This document shows positions 36,901 through 44,626 of a stretch of 64,000 bases of DNA, one piece after another. A program made the translations under genes and the position numbers. Every line of letters begins with the position of its first letter. Position 1 is the first letter of the stretch. A model generated the notes under the pieces. The model was not told where the DNA came from, searched no databases, and saw nothing but the letters and a program-made list of their open reading frames with translations. The stretch spans positions 41,188 to 105,187 of the forward strand of contig CALURI010000008.1 of assembly GCA_944323135.1 (NCBI GenBank). The letters are read 5' to 3'. This DNA is from Candidatus Gastranaerophilales bacterium (GTDB taxonomy: Bacteria; Cyanobacteriota; Vampirovibrionia; Gastranaerophilales; Gastranaerophilaceae).

Positions 36901-36931
36901 AGAAATCAAAATTATCGAAAATAATAATTAA
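33902..36931 (+). CDS. Type IIG restriction enzyme/adenine methyltransferase (Eco57I-like)
   Basis: 1009-residue single-chain restriction-modification protein. The N-terminal nuclease has a PD-(D/E)XK-like pattern: ADGALGYFSKN near residue 90 and VIELKD near 107-112. The gamma-class N6-adenine methyltransferase has motif I LDPACGSGAFLNQ near residue 429 and motif IV IIGNPPYVDN near 568. A target-recognition region follows (with TNNSSLTNAISVKNLEQLPI), and the protein closes in a long helical stretch. It would cut unmodified incoming DNA and methylate its own. No separate specificity subunit is adjacent. It marks the start of the accessory region. The recognition site is unknown. Confidence 0.88.
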   Translation: MLFNKRLLQNYLNNFDLPKDYDFIRVQKILGNWQESIKNGNYDKTKETRVQSAFLSKFFGIILGYSEMHDSPEEWYLINEAKTEIDDTKADGALGYFSKNKNITRAVIELKDANTSLDKKQSTRKDYDSPVSQAFSYSSKFDRCDWIIVSNFKEIRLYNKDRGQGYYESFEILKLDDEKEFKRFYFCLSKQNLLDENRTSLLDRLVKDTSKNEEEISNSFYKDFKNLRKFLFEHICEHNPNIDKKCLLEKTQKLLDRLVFVMFCEDSNISLLPPFTLKNYYETGKNLPIPTDEKIWPIIKGLFTSIDKGNSDVKPPINRYNGGLFAYDEILDNIKIKDSAWEEVIKLANYDFESDLNVNILGHIFEQSLNDLEQIKAEIDGIEQDKQKSKRKKDGIFYTPEYITRYIVEQTIGAYLEENPDKLETIKILDPACGSGAFLNQAHTFLQKQYKIRTEEKINSEKSLKRGGQEFVKLNLFEHQNMAEVDRSILLNNIYGVDLNSESTEITKLALWLKTAKKDEPLQNLDANIKCGNSLIDDPNVAGNKAFNWNEEFKDIMNNGGFDVIIGNPPYVDNRGFDKIALTYFFNNYNVFTKSGTSKYKTRKFNTFVAFFELTYKLLKNNGVTCFIVHKNILKTASYAGLRHFILKHFEIEKIIDWGAGQFEDVVAETISMVLRKKETDDHIIDILNLNHNNVISQNSINQKFYLTTPDNIFNINNDNFTTNIIKHFEKNNTKLKDLIILNNGVVTGNDKKYIIDSRINQNCRYCVTGKEIKKYGYLIPKKFINYQSNELLRPRKQEIFIAKEKLIMQMINIKLVVTYDDQQIFNLGTTYTLNKKTNNINLKFILSLLNSKALNYYYQKKYTNNSSLTNAISVKNLEQLPIAAATEEEQQNLAQKAEQMIELNKQLHNDIDSALELIKAEYQPKKINKNLEKFYTLGIHPFIEELEKQKVKLSLSQKEELIAWYKEKSEKLNKIQSEIDKLDKTIDQEVYKLYNLTEEEIKIIENNN

Positions 36932-36973
36932 TATTTAAAATTAATTTTTCGTTTTACAAGGAGTACATAAAAA

Positions 36974-37726
36974 ATGAAAATATATAATATTGTTTTTAGT
37001 CCCACAGGCGGAACTCAAAAAGTCGCAGATATCGTTGCTAATGAATTAAGCCAAAATATTGAAAAAATTGATTTATCAGATATCAACTTATCTGAACATT
37101 TTTTAAATGGTGATTTAGCAATAATTGCAATGCCATCTTTTGGTGGAAGAGCGCCAAAAATTGCAATTGAAAGATTAAAAAAGATTAAAGTTAAAGGGAT
37201 TAAAACTATTGTAATAACGGTATATGGAAATCGTGCTTACGAAGATACCCTTATTGAAATGTATGATGAAGCAGAAAATAATGGTTTTAATGTTATTGGG
37301 GCAATATCAGCTGTAGCAGAACATTCCATTGTCAGAAAATTTGCAAAAAACAGACCAAATATTGACGATGAATTTCAATTAAAAAGTTTTGCAAAAAAAA
37401 TAAATGAAAAATTGAATAATTCTAAAAATACAAAACCAAATATTCCAGGGAACCGACCATATAAAGTTTTTAATGGTATAAATCTTATTCCAAAAACATC
37501 AAAAAAATGTAATAAATGCAAATTATGTGCAAAAAAATGTCCAGTAGGAGCAATTAATATTAATAATGTTTCAGAAATTAATGCTGACAAATGTATTTCT
37601 TGTATGCGCTGCGTTTCTATCTGTCCTCAAAAAGCCAAAAAAATATCTAAATTAATAACTACTCTTGCAGGTTTTGCGATTAAAAAAGCTTGTAGCATAA
37701 AAAAAGAAAATGAATTATTTCTGTAA
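36974..37726 (+). CDS. Flavodoxin-like protein with two [4Fe-4S] clusters (EFR1 family)
   Basis: 250 residues. The N-terminal flavodoxin fold starts MKIYNIVFSPTGGTQKVADI, with the FMN phosphate loop SPTGGT. Two bacterial ferredoxin motifs follow: CNKCKLCAKKCPVG near residue 178 and CISCMRCVSICPQKA near residue 205. This is the domain order of the EFR1-family ferrodoxins of anaerobes, which shuttle electrons between flavin and iron-sulfur partners in the cytoplasm. ACAAGGAGTACAT precedes the ATG. The partner enzyme is not adjacent. It fits a fermenting anaerobe. Confidence 0.88.
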   Translation: MKIYNIVFSPTGGTQKVADIVANELSQNIEKIDLSDINLSEHFLNGDLAIIAMPSFGGRAPKIAIERLKKIKVKGIKTIVITVYGNRAYEDTLIEMYDEAENNGFNVIGAISAVAEHSIVRKFAKNRPNIDDEFQLKSFAKKINEKLNNSKNTKPNIPGNRPYKVFNGINLIPKTSKKCNKCKLCAKKCPVGAININNVSEINADKCISCMRCVSICPQKAKKISKLITTLAGFAIKKACSIKKENELFL

Positions 37727-37781
37727 AATTTTTGAATAATAGATATTATGTAACTTTATACAATATTTACCCTCGCAAAAT

Positions 37782-37815
37782 AAAAAACCGAATAACAGAT
37801 GTCATTCGGTTTTTT
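37782..37815 (+). terminator. Rho-independent terminator at the left border of the island
   Basis: ACCGAAT / ATTCGGT stem (37787-37793 and 37804-37810) followed by six T. It is immediately followed by the att-like ATGGTGGAG core at 37816. Confidence 0.8.
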
Positions 37816-37830
37816 ATGGTGGAGCGAACA
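37816..37830 (+). other. Leftmost att-like core, ATGGTGGAGCGAACA
   Basis: These 15 bases are identical to 60532-60546, and the first 9 also match 56103-56111 and the 3' end of tRNA-Ala at 63923-63931. In the model of stacked insertions at the tRNA this is the outer junction, where the old downstream flank (ending in the terminator) meets the core and a right arm. The arm beyond 37830 (GTCCCGTGAGC) is not alignable to the other right arms, so the call rests on the short match and its position. Confidence 0.45.
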
Positions 37831-37921
37831 GTCCCGTGAGCAAGGGGCTCTATAAATACCCTATAAATTTACAAAAATTATTTAATTTTGTATAATAAAA
37901 TGTACAGAATATATTATTTAC

Positions 37922-38122
37922 TTATCCTCTTGAGAATCTATACCTATTTAATACTCTATGTACAAATTGTCCTTTTGATGATGAATTAAGAAATTGATTA
38001 AATAATGCTTCAGAAGTCCCATAATAATGGTAAATACTCCCATCTTTAAATTCAACTTCAATTATGCCATTGGCATAACCTATACTTCTAACATTAGTTG
38101 ATTGAACACAAGTTCTATGCAT
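37922..38122 (-). CDS. KTSC-domain protein
   Basis: About 66 residues from MHRTCVQSTNVRSIGYANG. The pattern S-x-N-V-x-S-I-G-Y, then IIEVEFKDGSIYHYYG, V-like spacing and FVHRVLNRYRF is the KTSC domain (PF13619), a small domain found alone in phage and mobile elements and fused to nucleases or RNA-binding proteins. ATG 38122 is chosen because AAAGGAGTATTT precedes it. It is divergent from the helicase gene and is the first gene inside the island. Function unknown. Confidence 0.82.
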   Translation of the reverse strand: MHRTCVQSTNVRSIGYANGIIEVEFKDGSIYHYYGTSEALFNQFLNSSSKGQFVHRVLNRYRFSRG

Positions 38123-38194
38123 AAATACTCCTTTACATTTTACTTTTATATCATAATTAAGTTGCAATCACAAGTATAATTATAAATTCTTTGT

Positions 38195-38315
38195 AAATTT
38201 CCCTGCTAAATTTGAAATCAGGGAAATTTAACATGTTTTGTAAAATTTTATAATTAAAACCATTGCTACATAGAGTTTTTAAGACATATTCCCTGCAAGA
38301 CAGAGAACAGGGAAT
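38195..38315 (+). repeat. Two hairpins sharing a TTCCCTG/CAGGGAA stem
   Basis: AAATTTCCCTG (38195-38205) pairs with CAGGGAAATTT (38219-38229), and ATTCCCTG (38288-38295) pairs with CAGGGAAT (38308-38315). They share the same stem core but have different loops. Both sit in the 286-bp gap between the divergent KTSC and helicase genes. They could be a repeated operator or structured RNA. The rest of the gap is AT-rich. Confidence 0.45.
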
Positions 38316-38408
38316 TTATATTATATAATTTAATAAAATCATTAAAAAAATATTAAAATAAATTATAATTATAATTTAATAGGTTAAAATAATATATCAA
38401 GGAGAAGT

Positions 38409-41318
38409 ATGTCATTTTTTTCGGATAATTTAAAAAACATTAATTTATACGGCGTTTCAGTTGATGGATATACACTAAGAGAACCTCAAATTGGTGCATA
38501 CATGGCTGTTTGTTCTCATTTTACTTGCTATAGTGATGTTGCTACTGTTGTTATCCCTACTGGTGTTGGAAAAACAGCAACTATGACTCTTATACCTTTT
38601 GGTCTAAAAGCTAATAGAGTTTTGATAATAGCTCCTAGTAAAACTGTTAGAGGACAAATATTTGAAGAGTTCAACAAACTTAATATTTTTCATAAATTAA
38701 ATATCTTTACAAAACAAGAAACTCCAAAAGTCTTTGAGGTTAAAAAAAGTATAAATAATGATGAGACTTGGGAAGAACTGAAAAATTATGATGTTATAAT
38801 AAGCACACCGCATTGTATTAGTTCGAAATATGATTATGTCAAAAACCCAAATGATTCTATTAGAGAAGCTCTTTTTGATTTAATAATTATAGATGAAGCA
38901 CATCATATTCCTGCAGAAACTTGGCAGTATATATTAAAACAGTTTAAAAATACAAAGAATATACTTTTTACTGCAACACCATTTAGGCGTGATAAAAAAA
39001 ATCTGCCTGGTACGCAAGTTTATGCCTATCCTTTAAGTAAAGCAATAGAAAATGAGTATTATGAAAAAATTTCTTATTTGCCAATAGAAATAAATCCAAA
39101 TGAAAATAAAGATGTAGTTTTAGCAGAAAAGGCAAAAGAACAATTTAACATTTTAAAAAGTACGAATTCAGATATAAAAATGTTGATAAAAGTAGAATCA
39201 AAAGAAAATGCAAAATTAATTAAAACAATATATGATAAAATTGGTTTAAAAGTAAAAATAGTATCTAGTGATAATTCGTATAAAACTAATAAAGAAGTTA
39301 TATGTGAACTAAAAACAAATAGTGAATTGGATGGATTAGTATGTATTGATATGCTAGGTGAAGGTTTTGATTTTCCCAAAATAAAGTTAGCTGTTTTACA
39401 TGCTGCACCTCAAAGTTTATTACCATTTATTCAATTTGTTGGTAGAATCGCAAGAAAAGTTGGAGAAGAACGGATAAATGGGGTATTAATAGCAGATAAA
39501 AATGATTTTTCGAAAGAAATAGATAAAATTACTGATGATTATAATAAACTTGCACAATTAATACCTAATTTAATTGACTCACTTGTACAAGAGCGAAGAG
39601 ATAAAAAAATATATTATGACGAATTTGAAACAGAAATATTAGGTTTCAATGAATCTTTAAATTTGGAAAATATTTGTCCGAGCTTCACAATAAAAATGTA
39701 TACTATTCAACCGGAATATTTTTCTTTTGAACGAGATATAAAACTTACAGGGGGTATAAAACTTGAAGAATATAGGAAAAAAGATAATTTAGCAATATTT
39801 ATTACTTCTAGAGAAATTAAACCCAAATGGACAAAATCTAATTTGTTAAAAAGTAAAGAATATCATTTAAATATTTTTTATTATGATACAGTTAAGAAAA
39901 TTTTATTACATCACACCACTGATGAAAATGTTGGAAATTGTTTATTGGACTCTCTATGTGAGATTTCAAAATTACATAAAGCCAAAATGAATTATCTTTT
40001 TCAATTGATGCAAATCGCCCAGAATGCTGAATATATTAACATAGGCGTGAAAAATCCTTTAAAATTAGTCGGAGGGTCTTATGAAAATTATATGGGTAAA
40101 GATGCACAAAATTCTATTAGTATTATTCAAAGCAGTTATCAATGCTTAGGACATGCTTTTGCCAAATTGGAGTTTTCTAATTCAAATGAATATAGAGGTA
40201 TAAGTCCATTTAATGCCAAAGTGTGGAGTTTTAAAAAGGGTGATATTGAATCTTTTACTGAATGGTGTAAACTTATCACTGATAGTATAAATTTAGATGA
40301 AAAACCAAATTTTGAATTACCAAATTTACCTTTAAAGGCAAATTTATCTCCAATTTCAGAAATACAAGGTAATGAAATTCTATGTCTTGTTCTCGATCAA
40401 AATTGTTATAAAGAAAATGTGGTACTAAAAACACAGGCTAATAATACACAATCAGAATTTAATATTTTAGACATTGATTTTAAACTAGAAAAAAAATCTA
40501 ATAAAACTATCAAAATAAATATGTTTTATAATGAACAGTTTTTGACTTCAATTTTATACGATTTAAATAATGAAGATACTATTTTTAATAATTTTGATAA
40601 TAGTAATGAGTTTTATATTTCTACGAATAATAAAACATACACATTACCAGATTTCTTTAATGAGTATATTCCAATGATAATGACTGACGAAGGTGAAAGT
40701 ATAATTGGCTGTTTATGTTTTAAAGTGGGAATAGATAATTCTGAAGAATTACCAATAGATAAAATATTTGAACATATAGATTGTGTTGGAAACAAAATAA
40801 ATATTAGACAAGAAATACCTTTTAAAGGAGAAACAACTGAAAATAAATCAATTTTTACATATTTAAAAGAAAAATTTGAAAATGAAAGTAGTAATGAATA
40901 TATTATAAAAGATGACGGAAGTGGTGAAATTGCGGATTTTATTGTTATTACGAATAATGAAGTGCAATTTTATCATTGTAAAGCGTCAAAAGAGGCTGTT
41001 TCAGGCTTGAGAATTAAAGAATTTTATGAAGTTATTGGACAAGCAATCAAATCAAGTAAATGGATTAGAAATTCTGACATTTTTAATCAATTAATAAAAC
41101 GTATAAATTCAAATCCAGAGAGATTGATAAAAGGTGATTTAAATAATTTAAAAAGCCTAAAGGCTCATCATTATCATTATAAAATTTATGTAGTTCAACC
41201 CGGGTTAGATTATGTTCAGTTTGTAAATAAACAGCCCGCAGATATAAAAAAACTGATAGCTCTTGGTTATGATGTTATAAAATCAAATGGCGAATTTAAA
41301 GTTGTTTGTAACGGATAA
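38409..41318 (+). CDS. DEAH-type superfamily 2 helicase with C-terminal nuclease-like domain
   Basis: 969-residue protein. Helicase motifs: I PTGVGKTATM near residue 50, II IDEAHHIPAETW near 160, III LFTATPFR near 187, and VI QFVGRIARKVGEE near 342, as in type I/III restriction Res-like ATPases. The middle 400 residues have no recognised domain. The C-terminal 130 residues contain DDGSGEIADFIVI and VQFYHCKAS, a D-xn-(Y/H)CK layout that could be a PD-(D/E)XK nuclease. GGAGAAGT precedes the ATG. It is followed 46 bp later by the GHKL ATPase gene, and the two probably form one antiviral module. The system is not one I can name. Confidence 0.75.
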   Translation: MSFFSDNLKNINLYGVSVDGYTLREPQIGAYMAVCSHFTCYSDVATVVIPTGVGKTATMTLIPFGLKANRVLIIAPSKTVRGQIFEEFNKLNIFHKLNIFTKQETPKVFEVKKSINNDETWEELKNYDVIISTPHCISSKYDYVKNPNDSIREALFDLIIIDEAHHIPAETWQYILKQFKNTKNILFTATPFRRDKKNLPGTQVYAYPLSKAIENEYYEKISYLPIEINPNENKDVVLAEKAKEQFNILKSTNSDIKMLIKVESKENAKLIKTIYDKIGLKVKIVSSDNSYKTNKEVICELKTNSELDGLVCIDMLGEGFDFPKIKLAVLHAAPQSLLPFIQFVGRIARKVGEERINGVLIADKNDFSKEIDKITDDYNKLAQLIPNLIDSLVQERRDKKIYYDEFETEILGFNESLNLENICPSFTIKMYTIQPEYFSFERDIKLTGGIKLEEYRKKDNLAIFITSREIKPKWTKSNLLKSKEYHLNIFYYDTVKKILLHHTTDENVGNCLLDSLCEISKLHKAKMNYLFQLMQIAQNAEYINIGVKNPLKLVGGSYENYMGKDAQNSISIIQSSYQCLGHAFAKLEFSNSNEYRGISPFNAKVWSFKKGDIESFTEWCKLITDSINLDEKPNFELPNLPLKANLSPISEIQGNEILCLVLDQNCYKENVVLKTQANNTQSEFNILDIDFKLEKKSNKTIKINMFYNEQFLTSILYDLNNEDTIFNNFDNSNEFYISTNNKTYTLPDFFNEYIPMIMTDEGESIIGCLCFKVGIDNSEELPIDKIFEHIDCVGNKINIRQEIPFKGETTENKSIFTYLKEKFENESSNEYIIKDDGSGEIADFIVITNNEVQFYHCKASKEAVSGLRIKEFYEVIGQAIKSSKWIRNSDIFNQLIKRINSNPERLIKGDLNNLKSLKAHHYHYKIYVVQPGLDYVQFVNKQPADIKKLIALGYDVIKSNGEFKVVCNG

Positions 41319-41364
41319 AGTAATAATGATTACAAAACATGATAGAAAATTCAGGTAATAATTT

Positions 41365-43017
41365 ATGAAAATTGAGAAAGACAATAAATTAAGGTTACAA
41401 TTTGATATACATACTATTGAACATCTTGGAGTTCAAATGTATAAAACATTGCCTCCTGTTTTGTCTGAACTAATCTCAAATTCATATGATGCAGATGCAT
41501 AATGTGTAACAATAGTTTTTGAGGATTCTTTAGAACATAAATCTATTATGATAACAGATGATGGATGTGGAATGACTTTTGATGAATTAAATGATTCTTT
41601 TTTGAAAATTGGTAGAAATAGAAGAAAACACTCTAATGATATTACTCCAAATGGAAGAAAAGTTACAGGTCGCAAAGGCTTAGGAAAACTCGCAATATTT
41701 GGTGTTGCAAATGAGATAGAAGTTCAAACTGTTAAAAATAATTTAAAAAATGTTTTTGTGATGAATTTAAAAGATATTTTAAATACAGATAAGGAATATC
41801 TTCCTCAAATATTAATTTATAATCAAAATGTAGATGCTTTAAATGGTACAACTATTATTTTACGAGATATACAAAGAAAAAGTGCTTTTGATATTGAAAA
41901 TTTAAAAGAATCAATATCAAAGAGATTTAATTTTACAGATCCTAATTTTTATATTGAGTTACAAAAAAATGGAGTAGAACCTCAAAAAATTACATCAACA
42001 ACAAAATGGGAATATATAGAACCGCAATTTCAATGGGAATTTCCAAAAGATGATGTAAGTGAAGATAATTATGCTATTAATAAAGGTATTACTGGTAAAA
42101 TAATTTCAACAGAGAAACCATTAGGGGAGCACCAAAACGGAATATTTTTATACGCTCGCGGGAAATTAGTAAATTCAAATGATTTCTTTGGATTGAAAAC
42201 AACTACCTCATTTGCATATAACTATTTTACTGGATTTATCAATGTTGATTTTATAGATGATTTTGAAAAAGATATGGTTACAACCAATAGAGATGGTTTA
42301 ACATGGGAAAATGAAGAATTAGATTCATTAAGACAATGGTTACAATCTCAACTTTTTAATATTGCAAGAGAATGGAGATTAAAACGTGAAGAGTCAAAAA
42401 CAAAAGAGATTAATGAAACAACAGGAATTAATCTAAATAATTGGGTTAATACAATGCCAACAAAATTACGAACTGAAGTTAATTCTTTAGTTAACATAAT
42501 TATAAAAGATGAAGATATTGATGAAACTAAGACAAAAAGTTTTTTGAAAGGATTAAAAAATATTGTACCTGAGTATCCGTATTTTCATTGGAGAAATTTA
42601 CATCCAAAAATTCGGGAGGTTTCAGCTGAATATTATGAACGTGGTGATTATTATCATGCGTTTCTTGAAGCTGCGAAAAGCTATAAAAATGCCGTAAAAG
42701 ATAAATCAAAATCAACAGAAATTAATGATTATAAAATTATGACAAATTCTTTTGGCAGTGGTAAAAAATTAAAGGTAACTTCCAAATATAAGTATCGTCC
42801 TAATGGTCAATCTTTTAGTGATGATACCTTAAATGGAATAGAAGATGCACAAATGTTTTTATCTCAAGGAATAGTAAAGGGCGGTAGAAATATTTTATCG
42901 CATGAAGAAATTTCAGATTTAAAAATTTCAGGTTTATTTACTGAAAAAAATTGTTTAGATATGCTTAGTATTCTTTCGCATTTATATGAAAGACTAGATG
43001 ATGCTGAAATTAATTAA
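41365..43017 (+). pseudogene. GHKL-fold ATPase gene broken by an in-frame TAA
   Basis: From ATG 41365 the frame reads MKIEKDNKLRLQFDIHTIEH and LSELISNSYDADA (the N-box with its metal-binding Asn), then TAA at 41500-41502, and continues CVTIVFEDS, TDDGCGMTFDEL (G1 box) and GRKGLGKLAIFGV (G2 box) to 43017. The frame is intact on both sides, so a single nonsense change explains it; this position is often Lys or Gln in relatives. Restarting downstream would lose the N-box. The family is the MORC/HSP90-like ATPases seen in phage-defence loci. The rest of the protein is helical, with YHAFLEAAKSYKNAV near the C-terminus, a HEPN/TIGR02391-like stretch. Confidence 0.75.
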
Positions 43018-43027
43018 AAAATTATTT

Positions 43028-44034
43028 TCAATATTTAGTTTTCTTTTCCAGTTGTTTTTGCGTTTGTTTAACTGATTCAAGGAAATGTTTTTCGACTTCG
43101 GATAACTCATCTTTTATCGTTTCTTTGTATTTTGCATATTCTGCAAGAGCTTTGTTTTCCGCCTCCAGTTTTGAGATTTTTCCGGGATTTTCAAGAAGTT
43201 CACTTCCTGTCATTTTTATAAAATCATCGAGTTTTGCGATCCAATCTTTCATTGTCATTGGAATATGTCTTATTGCCTGCAGTTCGGCAAATTCAAGATA
43301 AGCTGATGTAATTCTGTTTAAAATATTCAATTCTTTTTCATCAAGATAATTCTTCGCAACAGTAACTTCATCTTTCTTTGGGTGCTTGCCTTTAAAAACA
43401 GTTAATCCCATATTATCTTTTGTGCTATCTGCTCGAAATATATAACTTCTGCTGCAGTATGACCGTGTGCCGCAAAATGCATTTTATTCTGAACAACTTT
43501 GAAGAATAATTTTGTTTCCTCAGCATTAGGATTATAATCTGTACTTGTTGCATAAATATCTAAAATCTGGCGATAAAAAACTTTTTCAGAAGAACGAATA
43601 TCTCTGATACGTCCTAAAAGTTCTTGCCAATATCCGCCGCCTCCGGCTTGTTTTAATAAATCGTCATTTAAAGCAAAACCTTTTTTCATGTATTCTTTTA
43701 AAACTTGAGTTGCCCAAATTCTAAATTGTGTGCCACGTAAAGATTTAACGCGGTAGCCAACAGAAATGATTACATCAAGATTATAATGCGTAACATTCCT
43801 TGAAACCTTTCTGCTGCCTTCGTTTTGAACTGTCAAGTAATCCTTGACAGTTGAATCTTCAGTAAGCTCTCCTTCTTCAAAGATATTTTTAATATGCAGG
43901 CTTATATTCTGTTTTGTAGTTTGAAACAGTTCTGCCATTTGATTTTGCGTAAGCCAGACTGTTTCGTTTTCTATTCTTACATCAATTTTTGTTTGCCCGT
44001 CTTGAGTCTGGTAAATTATAATTTCATTTTCCAT
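43028..44034 (-). pseudogene. RhuM-family gene split by a frameshift
   Basis: The first part (from MENEIIIYQTQDGQ, with VWLTQNQMAELFQTTKQNIS, a helix-turn-helix region, and AHGHTAAEVIY) ends at a stop just after a shift near 43433-43438. The remainder continues in another frame as ADSTKDNMGLTVFKGKHP and AKNYLDEKEL to 43028. The combined length of about 335 residues and the MGLTxFKG join are typical of full RhuM proteins. One missing base in ATATATTTCGAGCA restores the reading IYFRADSTKDNMGL. RhuM was named in a Salmonella pathogenicity island, and relatives are common on mobile elements; the role is unclear. Confidence 0.78.
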
Positions 44035-44087
44035 GCTATAATCCTTTATTTTAAGCAATTATAACATATATAATTGTAATTAAAAAG

Positions 44088-44115
44088 CATCCCCCGTTTA
44101 TCAAAACAGGGGATG
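44088..44115 (-). terminator. Terminator after the DUF5681 gene
   Basis: ATCCCCTGTTT / AAACGGGGGAT stem on the minus strand with a short loop, followed by GCTTTTTA; it ends the DUF5681/methyltransferase transcript. Confidence 0.7.
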
Positions 44116-44125
44116 GCATTTAAAA

Positions 44126-44626
44126 TTACTCATTTTTAGTCTGATTTAAGTGATAATAATCAATGAGTTTATACAAGGTTTCCCTTAAATATTGTTCATC
44201 GGCCTTGCTGGTTTCCGGTTCAAAATCTTCAAATGCTTTGTCTTCAATCATCTGCCAGAAATCAAAATTAAGCAAATTCAGATTTTGCAGAAGCATTTTT
44301 CGTGTAGGACCATCATTTTTAATTGCATCCTGCACGATTTTTTGAGCAAAAGCCTGTATAAACGAGATTTTTTCACGACTGCCTTTTTCATTCATAATCG
44401 TAATCTCTTTTATAAACGCAAGCCTCAGGGCTTCCATAATAGTTTTAGGAATAACCTTTTTCTTTCTACCTTTAGGGTTGCCGCTCTGACCTTTTTTAAA
44501 CTGACCGCTGACAGGAGGTTTTTTATAACCGACTTCATATAATTTCTCTTTAATTTCTCGACGGCATTTGTTATCATTCTGTATTGTTTCGGCGGCTTTT
44601 AGCAATCTATCCTTATCTATTTCCAT
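44126..44626 (-). CDS. DUF5681 domain protein
   Basis: 166 residues. SGQFKKGQSGNPKGRKKK near residue 40-57 is the signature of DUF5681, a basic, glycine-rich segment that is probably DNA-binding. A helical remainder follows, ending in a charged tail. TACGGAGGTTCAAG precedes the ATG. Its 5' end overlaps the ParB-methyltransferase gene by 14 bp, a pairing common in prophage-like and integrated elements. It may act with the methyltransferase or as a small-terminase-like DNA binder; neither is proved. Confidence 0.82.
   Translation of the reverse strand: MEIDKDRLLKAAETIQNDNKCRREIKEKLYEVGYKKPPVSGQFKKGQSGNPKGRKKKVIPKTIMEALRLAFIKEITIMNEKGSREKISFIQAFAQKIVQDAIKNDGPTRKMLLQNLNLLNFDFWQMIEDKAFEDFEPETSKADEQYLRETLYKLIDYYHLNQTKNE

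Noticed and set aside
37750..37870. Partial tRNA or tmRNA gene next to ATGGTGGAGCGAACA
   Set aside because: No D, anticodon or T arm can be folded; only the short 3'-end match is present, which fits an att remnant better.
38195..38315. CRISPR array
   Set aside because: Only two hairpins with different loops and irregular spacing; no repeat-spacer pattern or cas genes anywhere in the window.
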